Source: Luidia sarsii
Lineage: Eukaryota; Echinodermata; Asteroidea; Paxillosida; Luidiidae
Reading direction: 5' to 3'
Assembly (NCBI GenBank): GCA_949987565.1
Contig: OX465103.1
Coordinates: 26,174,164 to 26,238,163, forward strand
Length of the DNA: 64,000 bases
Every line of letters begins with the position of its first letter. Position 1 is the stretch's first letter. The notes beneath the pieces were generated by a model. That model was not told the origin of the DNA, ran no database searches, and was given only the letters and a program-made list of their open reading frames with translations. Below are positions 57,895 to 64,000 of the stretch, piece after piece. Made by a program: the position numbers and the translations under genes.

Positions 57895-58055
57895 GCAGTA
57901 CGAATTTGTTGTCAAGTTTCAACTGCTTACTGCCTTTTATGACCAAAATGCAAAATGTTCGATCCTTGCAGGACCTTTATGGACCTAGAAGGAAGGAGGG
58001 CTGGTCTGTCTTTTTGGAAAGATCCTGCTATGATCGATACGTCAACAAAATGACG
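57895..58055. repeat. Diverged family A pieces
   Basis: CAACTGCTTACTGCCTTTTA, TGACCAAAATGCAAAATGTT, CGATCCTTGCAGGACC, then + strand GGAAAGATCCTGCTATGATC and GATACGTCAAC. Heavily mutated foldback. Confidence 0.5.
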
Positions 58056-58671
58056 ATGTCAAATCTTCAAGCAGTGTTTTTCAATCGCCTTCGACGACCG
58101 TTTGTCAAAGCTCAGGCTGCCAGCGGTAGCATTCTAATAGCGCCCCCTATCGCTAGACGAATTCGTCACCGTAACGGTTGCTCTTTTCGGAAAACTCGGC
58201 TTATTTGGGCTTCGGCTCAGGCTTTGTCTCCGAAAGCGGAAAATACAGGTTGAGTTATTGAATTAACTTGAAGCTTCAGATTCGTTTTTAGAACGCAGTT
58301 TAACATTAAAAGACGAAGCTTAATGACTCCCGTCCTCATGCCTTGTGCTTTAAAATGGACGAAAGAAACAATAGGCCAAACCAGGGCCTAAGTCGAAGCC
58401 GGATTTTTCACTGACAAGGTTTCGCGACGACGAAAAAAGGGCAGTCCACGATAATATGGGACATCCAACACAATGAAAGAAAACAGAGCCAAATGTTCTT
58501 CAATTTTGTTTCAAGTATTCTTATTTACAATATTTGTTTCCACTTGAACTTATAATCATAAAACAATTAATAAACCGTGGCCACATTATTTACATACTCC
58601 ACTTTTCCAAGTGCTTCTGCTGTTAATTGTATTAAGTAATTAAAATTTAAAATAACTCAGCCGTTTCTTGC

Positions 58672-58808
58672 CTTGGCCGCTCAAAGGGACCCTCCGATGT
58701 GATCGGCTCCCTCTGCTTTGGTTCTTGTCTTGGCCGCTCAAAGGGATACTCCGATGTGATCGGCTCCCTCTGCTTGGGTTCTTGTCTTGGCCGCTCAAAG
58801 GGACGCTC
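58672..58808 (+). repeat. 57-bp tandem repeat, 2.4 copies
   Basis: CTTGGCCGCTCAAAGGGA begins near 58671, 58728 and 58785. TCCGATGTGATCGGCTCCCT is in the first two copies. The third copy breaks into a family A tail (AATTTTAGTCAGTAAGCAGT) at 58810. Confidence 0.85.
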
Positions 58809-58859
58809 GTAATTTTAGTCAGTAAGCAGTTTGCAACATTTGTGTATATTACCAAAAAG

Positions 58860-58990
58860 AAATTGAAAAAATGGCAAAGGAAACTTCGACTGAAAAGGGT
58901 CTTGAACCCGAGACCTCTGGTTTTGCGTCCAGCGCTCCGTACTTGTATCATGAGCTATCCAGCCCTAAGATGGTGGCCTTCCCAAATACA
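58860..58990 (-). repeat. SINE-1 copy
   Basis: The inverted B box GGTCTTGAACCCGAGACC, then TCTGGTTTTGCGTCCAGCGC and GAGCTATCCAGCCC, followed by AAGATGGTGGCCTTCCCAAA as in the copy at 925-1110. Confidence 0.8.
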
Positions 58991-59084
58991 CAAACACATA
59001 CAAATAATGTAGTCAACTACATGTAATGTTTAGAAATGTGAACGTCTATATAGCCAGTAAGGAATTTGCAACAAACCTGCATGA

Positions 59085-59600
59085 TTTGTTCATAGCATTG
59101 GCCTGTACTGCATATATAAGGCATCTATACGGCCCATCATGGAATACTGCTCACATTTGGGATGGTGCATCTGCCTGTCACTTGTTCCAGTTGGATCGGG
59201 TGCAGAGGCGGGTTATTAATAACCTTGTCGGCAACCCCCTTGCCCATCGTAGGACTGGCCACCCCGAGTCTCCTCTACCGTTATTTCCATGAAAGGTGTT
59301 TATCTGCTCTTGCCGACTTGGTCCCCCACCCCCGTTTGCCTTATCTCACCCGTAGGCCTACACTATCCCAAGGTGAAGAACGGAGAGGTATCGGAACAGC
59401 TTCTTCCCTCGTTCAGCCTCTCTCTCTGGAATTCCCTTCCTGGTTCTTGTTTTCCAACTGCCTACGATATTGCCCATTTTATTAAAGGGAATGTCGAATT
59501 CCATCTCCATCCTTCCTGGGTCCCTCCCTATCTCCTTCTTTCCTTAGGCCCCTAACCTTGAGTGTTTTTTTAGCCTTGTTTGGGGCGAATTTGCATTATT
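59085..59600 (+). pseudogene. Non-LTR retrotransposon RT C-terminal remnant
   Basis: Fragments across at least two frames give IRHLYGPSWNTAHIWDGASA, CHLFQLDRVQRRVINNLVGN, then LSLLYRYFHERCLSALADLV, then WNSLPGSCFPTAYD. These match the end of animal non-LTR reverse transcriptases (a P-x-MEYC-x-x-WDGA-x-L-LD-x-VQ-x-R region followed by LxxFYRYFxGxCSxxL). Frame changes make it dead. TTGAGTG...TTGGGGCGAAT at the end is also found at 205-250. Confidence 0.85.
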
Positions 59601-59764
59601 TTACTAATTCTGTATCGTCGTTTTCTCGTCACTTGTTTCACGAGATTCACGGTGTGGTCTGAACAGAGGAACCTCCGCCCGTGTCAGGTGAAAACGAAAA
59701 TCTCTCGCACTGTGAACTGCCAGTGGCTCAATCTTTCAAAAACAGACTTGGTTTTAATATGACA

Positions 59765-59945
59765 TAATGGAGGTCTTCGTGGTGGGAATAGCAGGACTAA
59801 TTGGTTGGCGGCGACACCATGTAAAGTTCTCTTTTGTGAGTGTGTGTTGTTCTGAAAAGAACCGAAAGAACTCAGAGTTCAGAACCACACATACACACAA
59901 AAGAGAACTTTACATGGTGTCAACGCAAACCTATTCCTTCAGACT
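59765..59945. repeat. Family B foldback with shortened arms
   Basis: The - arm has its stem-loop at 59848-59863 (one mismatch) and ACACCATGTAAAGTTCTCTT. The + arm has AGTTCAGAACCACACATACA, AAAGAGAACTTTACATGGTG and TCAACGCAAACCTATTCC. The hammerhead-like centre has been deleted. Confidence 0.75.
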
Positions 59946-60261
59946 TGGTTTTTTTTCTTCTCCAAAAATAGATGCCAACATACAACACACAGACCCGGGA
60001 GGCAGCATCACAAAGTCGAATCATATTCGAATCATTTATTGTTACTCAGATCACTATTTCACTTATGAGTCGATCACTCCTTGCTGTGAAATGAACTCAA
60101 TAATTATTGGACTACAAAAAAACGCAGACTGTCGAGTACTATGAAAAATAAAACACACCACCAAAATGATCTAGAATCGCATGGGCCGTTCGTTCTCCGT
60201 GCAACACTGCCTCATGATATAATTTTTGTAGGCTGTCATCATTGTTATAATGTGCAGCGAT

Positions 60262-60580
60262 CTACAGTCAAGTTGAGCTCGATCTCGGCCTCAGGGCTAT
60301 GACACGCCCCCGTCCGCCAGTCCACCCACAGCTGACCAATCAGGAGTCATCTATCGCCTGTCAATCAAAGAGAGCCTGGCGCTATAATTATGGACAACCT
60401 CGATCTCAGCGTGCAGTGCATGCAATAGACTGTCGACGAGGCACGGCTCTTTGTCCCTCCAATGTATACTGGCTACGGCTGGATTATAACACACCTCTAT
60501 GGGGAATGGCTGCGTAGCGAATAGCTGGCGGCTTCCATAGACTTGCGTGCAATTCGCAGCCGAAGCCAACGGATGCTTTA
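60262..60580. repeat. Dispersed repeat shared with 16640-16815 and 13735-13870
   Basis: Bases 60262-60385 match 16670-16800. Bases 60505-60575 (GGCGGCTTCCATAGACTTGC, GTGCAATTCGCAGCC) match 13792-13850. The two parts may be halves of one element. Confidence 0.55.
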
Positions 60581-61335
60581 CAAGAACGCACGGATGGAGG
60601 AACGTTCCCGTCAAAGTCCGCATATACCCATTATTGTATAGAGGTCACAGAGCTCGTTAAACAAACAGTGACACCCCAGCCTGGCTATACGTGTACACTA
60701 ATCAAGACTGGTTTCCCTTTTACTCCTTTTAGACTACAAGAGAGGAAATAAAATAAATGACAACACCACTTAGAGTCGATATAACGCAGCAAATTATGTA
60801 CAGCACAAACGCTACACAATAAGACTGATAAGGCCAATTAGTTCAACACCATTTTTTTTGGTTTATACATACAAATAACATAATGTCTCCGTAGTGAGAA
60901 TTACGACAGAAAATTAATTTGCCCTTTATATAATAGCTCCTTGGCTAACAGATAACTCCCTCCAAAACTATAAATTATCATTCGTATAAGAAACAAAGGC
61001 TACTCGCGGTGTTTACTTACTGACGATTTATCCTGCGTAACAAATATACACATCGTTAGAATGAAACGAAAAGAAAGTAAAATGGAAAACCAGAGTATAC
61101 AGGCGAGCTGGATTTGAGTTAGTTAGTTTAGTTAGAAGAAGAAGAAAAACGAAAGAAAAAACTAAGGTGTGTCGTGGCACTGGTTACATAAGATCCATGA
61201 CGAGGCTAGCCGTCGGCTGGTTGGTGGTTAACCCACGGGGCTCATGGAAGCTTGGTGGTTTACCAATGAGTAAATCTGACAATGGTCATTAATTTTTACG
61301 AATTGAAGGCTTAGGCTTCTCTCATATCTTTCTCA
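60581..61335. other. No gene seen
   Basis: AT-rich sequence without recognisable coding or repeat structure. Confidence 0.4.
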
Positions 61336-61505
61336 CTCAAAGTGATATACAAAAATGTTGCAAACTGCTTACTGACTAAAATTACCAAAATGCAAATCTT
61401 AACATTTAGTGGGCCTGACGTTTCGATCCTAGCAGGACCTTTCTTAAAGGCTTAGAGAAAGGTCCTGCTAGGATCGAAACGTCAGGCCCACTAAGTTTTA
61501 AGATC
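61336..61505. repeat. Family A foldback pair, full arms
   Basis: A - strand tail (GTGATATACAAAAATGTTGC, ACTGACTAAAATTACC) and core (61405-61450) is followed by the + strand core (61452-61500). The arms are almost perfect, with only a few bases between. Confidence 0.88.
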
Positions 61506-62029
61506 TTTCTCACTCGTTATGTCACATGAATATAAAAACAACCATTTGGGCCCGGTTTCTTGGTGACTAGGCCTACTCTGTGCTTATCAAGCCAACAAAG
61601 CTTCTAATTTGTTGATAAACCACAACCTGGATTTTCAGGTTTTTGTCAGACGGAGACAGAAGCCCGAGCCTCAGCCATGGCTTCGTAAAGGGCCTAAGTC
61701 TTCTACATAAGCCGGGTAGGTCGAATTTTGGGGTGGGGTGGTGAACAGGGATAGGGACAATAACGTTCCAGGCATTCCAAAAACATCTGACCCTTGACTA
61801 CCTAAATTTTTCTTTTCTTTTTCCGGCGTCTGATAGAGTAATTGTTGCAACGAAAGTCTAAGCATTCTTTCCTACCTTGGTTGTTTATAACACGCTGGTG
61901 TGAACAGTACATGAAGCTCTCAAGAAATTAAGAAAAAAAAAACCCTGAAGGCCAATCAATGGTCCACAGCATCTCACCAGATAACTTATAAATAGTGATG
62001 GTAAAAAATATGGTTTTATTAGGTAAGGA

Positions 62030-62265
62030 GACATTTATGTACTCGGTCTTTGAAGGTTTGAAGACCAGAGACAGGAGATTGTACCAAGGTATGGTCAGGG
62101 AGACTATTCCAAATTCTAACGGCCATGTGGATAAAACTTCTATCAAGAGAGTATTGCCCTTGCACCAGGGATTGTCAGAGCAGGATCAGGTAAAGTCGTT
62201 AGCCTTTGAGAAAGGTCCTGCTAGGATCGAAACATCAGGCCCACTAAATTTTAAGGTTATCTTTG
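62030..62265 (+). repeat. Unclassified repeat-like sequence ending in a family A core
   Basis: Bases 62040-62190 have a frame with GRLYQGMVRETIPNSNGHV and KTSIKRVLPLHQGLSEQDQ, resembling retroelement-derived text but not assignable. Bases 62203-62262 are a + strand family A core (one substitution, GAAACATC). Confidence 0.4.
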
Positions 62266-62524
62266 CTTAATATCAATTATCAGTGTAACCATGGCTATCA
62301 GTGTAACCATGGCTGTCTCTTCTTCCATACATTTCAGATACAGTGTAGGTCCGATCTCCCATTCAATAGGTTGGCTGGACAGTGTCCCCACCCCCCTCCT
62401 TCCCCCTCCCGCAATCGCTGGACCTGACCCCTGTCTGGCACAAGACGACCCCTCTCCATCACTGTGAAAATATCAGACATCATTCATATCATTTCTAAGA
62501 AATTCAGACAAAAAGGCAAAGAAA

Positions 62525-62660
62525 ACTTTTGACTGGAGCGGGACTTGAACCCACGACCTTCGGTTTTGAGTCCCAGCGCTCTTACCATCGGAGCTATCCA
62601 GCCCTCGGATGGTGACCTTCCCTGATAGTCCATTTTAGTCTTTGCCGGGGTGAGGGCGCC
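62525..62660 (-). repeat. SINE-1, well-preserved copy
   Basis: On the - strand GGCTGGATAGCTCCGATGGT, AAGAGCGCTGGG and GTGGGTTCAAGTCCCGCTCC. The acceptor stem GGCTGGA/TCCAGTC pairs. The body GGTGACCTTCCCTGATAGTC and TTTGCCGGGGTGAGG follows on the + strand. It ends about 40 bases before the exon-like frame at 62699. Confidence 0.82.
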
Positions 62661-62698
62661 AGTCAGAAGGATTCATTGACTGTCTCCCTCATTTCCAG

Positions 62699-62882
62699 CC
62701 AAAGAGAGATGACTATTGCGAAGCCAGTGCTGGACCGTTTAACCCAGAGGCGTGGGAACAACAGTCCTGGCTATTTCAACGAGAAAGAGAAAGAACGGAT
62801 ATCAAGGCTTTCAAAGTGGAGAACTGTTTCAACTACCATAACCTAATGTATAACATGTATTGCCGTTATATGAATGAGTCAG
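62699..62882 (+). CDS. Exon-like open frame of unknown gene
   Basis: It is preceded by TGTCTCCCTCATTTCCAG, a good acceptor, and followed by GAGTCAG|GTATGC, a fair donor. In the first frame it is open for 61 codons: PKRDDYCEASAGPFNPEAWE, then QQSWLFQRERERTDIKAFKV, then ENCFNYHNLMYNMYCRYMNE. The high Trp, Cys, Tyr and Asn content and balanced codons look unlike the surrounding repeats. I do not recognise the protein. A second frame (MTIAKPVLDRLTQRRG...) is also open but stops before the donor. Neighbouring exons would have to be beyond the window or are unrecognised. Confidence 0.35.
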
Positions 62883-63111
62883 GTATGCTCACAACAAAAG
62901 TGCCTCTTCCCCAAACCCTAATGTTAATTTGTTAACTGGATAAATTATAAGATAATATTATTCTTTTTTTTTAACAAAGCAGTTTTTCAGGGAACCAGGG
63001 ATGACATGGTTTTTATTACTAGAGCAAAAAAGTGCCATCAAACATTTCAGATGATTTCTTGCTTTGAAAAAAAAAAAAATAGATTAGAAAATCTTATTTC
63101 TCTAATATCGC

Positions 63112-63465
63112 GTGACCTTTGGTCCACATCCCATGCAGAGGTCATTGCAACACTGCTTCAGGGTCACAGCAGCAGTGACCTCAGGTCATCCCAACACAAT
63201 GATCTCAGGCTCACCGACACAATGAGCTCAGGGTCACAGCAGCAGTGACCTCAGGTCATCCCAACACAATGACCTCAGGGTCACCAACACAATGACCTCA
63301 GGGTCACCACCACTGTGACCTCGGGTCATCCCAACAGAATGACCTCAGGGTCACCAACACAATGAGCTCAAGGTCACCACCGCTGTGACCTCGGGTCATG
63401 CCCACACAATGACCTCAGGACCACCATCCCAGTGACCTCAGGTCACACCAACACAATGAACTCGA
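63112..63465 (+). repeat. Minisatellite of TGACCTCAGGTCA-type units
   Basis: About 14 units of 22 to 24 bp alternate AATGACCTCAGGGTCACC, AACAC and GTGACCTCAGGTCATCCC. Most units carry TGACCT and/or AGGTCA/GGGTCA, the nuclear-receptor half-site, arranged as an inverted pair. Confidence 0.92.
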
Positions 63466-64000
63466 GGCATTCGCTTTTCACCATTCCCCCTCTCATTTAC
63501 AACAATTAATTCCTACTTCTCAGTCTTACTGTCATCATACACAACTGTACCATCAGGAACGCGTCGAAGGTTAAGCATACTCTGCTTAAAGCATAATTAC
63601 CAAGTTTAATTAGTGTATCAATTACAACGTCAGTCTTTCATCCAAAAGATATTGACTTCGATCTACTTAAGTTACAGTCCAAACATTGACCCTACATGTA
63701 CAAAATCGGGAAAAAACGAGTTAAAATGAAGTTGATATCAAAGCAGATTGAAATATATATATATTTTCTTCGGAAATGTCAAAGTCGTTGAAGGTTTTTA
63801 TAAGACATCTGCAATTAACAACTGCTGGTGAGTGAGTGAATCTATCACTTAGTCTGGTCTAATGAATGGGTGGGTTAGTGGGCAGTCAATGGACACAAAT
63901 GATCCGCTCAATCTACGTGGCTGGAATGGGATCTGAGGCATCTCCAGTGAGTGAACACAACAGTAGGATACTGTCCAAGAAAAAAAACCAGGGGGTGTTT
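63466..64000. other. No gene seen
   Basis: Unique AT-rich sequence with a short TATATATATATT run at 63755. No feature supported. Confidence 0.4.

Overview
The window is animal nuclear DNA. It has spliced genes with GT/AG introns, polypyrimidine tracts, tRNA-derived SINEs, non-LTR retrotransposon remnants and very many tandem repeats. Two conserved animal genes are recognisable and converge. One is the 3' part of rabenosyn-5 (RBSN/ZFYVE20) on the + strand (464-2315). The other is most of a CADPS/CAPS gene (calcium-dependent secretion activator) on the - strand (55247 down to 16390). Protein similarity to vertebrate orthologues, gene structure and repeat style suggest a marine invertebrate, perhaps a deuterostome (echinoderm, hemichordate or cephalochordate). 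That taxonomic guess is weak.

Layout. 1-2315: last three visible exons of RBSN, with a minisatellite beginning at its stop codon. 2316-16389: about 14 kb between the convergent gene ends, with minisatellites, foldback repeats, a GA-rich tract and an eight-copy tandem array, and no supportable gene. 16390-35856: fifteen downstream CADPS exons, all with consistent splice phases, separated by introns full of minisatellites. 36301-36500: assembly gap. 37140-52700: one intron region saturated with the self-complementary hexamer series ACATGT/GTACAT. 54441-55247: CADPS first coding exon, followed (in gene direction, upstream) by a purine-rich 5' UTR and a likely promoter with YY1- and CRE-like sites. 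55700-64000: repeats, retrotransposon debris, one orphan exon-like frame (62699-62882) and a minisatellite built of nuclear-receptor half-sites.

The CADPS exons joined in order give about 963 codons. The coding segment between exon 1 and the second half of the PH domain (about 280 residues in vertebrates, including the C2 domain) is not visible and probably lies in the gap or in missing sequence. Rabenosyn-5 is an endosomal Rab4/Rab5 effector. CADPS primes dense-core vesicles for exocytosis. Their adjacency need not be functional.

Two dispersed repeat families dominate. Family A carries the core GGTCCTGCTAGGATCGAAAC. Family B carries CTGAAGA, then a GAGCAG/CTGTTC hairpin, then GAAACGT. Both look like hammerhead-ribozyme-type folds of the kind known from Penelope-like elements. 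Family B also carries, immediately downstream, a near-perfect copy of the replication-dependent histone mRNA 3'-end stem-loop with ACAC and a purine-rich element after it. This composite is the most unusual thing in the window. Other notable points are tandem duplications of splice sites in both genes, with periods that are multiples of three (102 and 111 bp).
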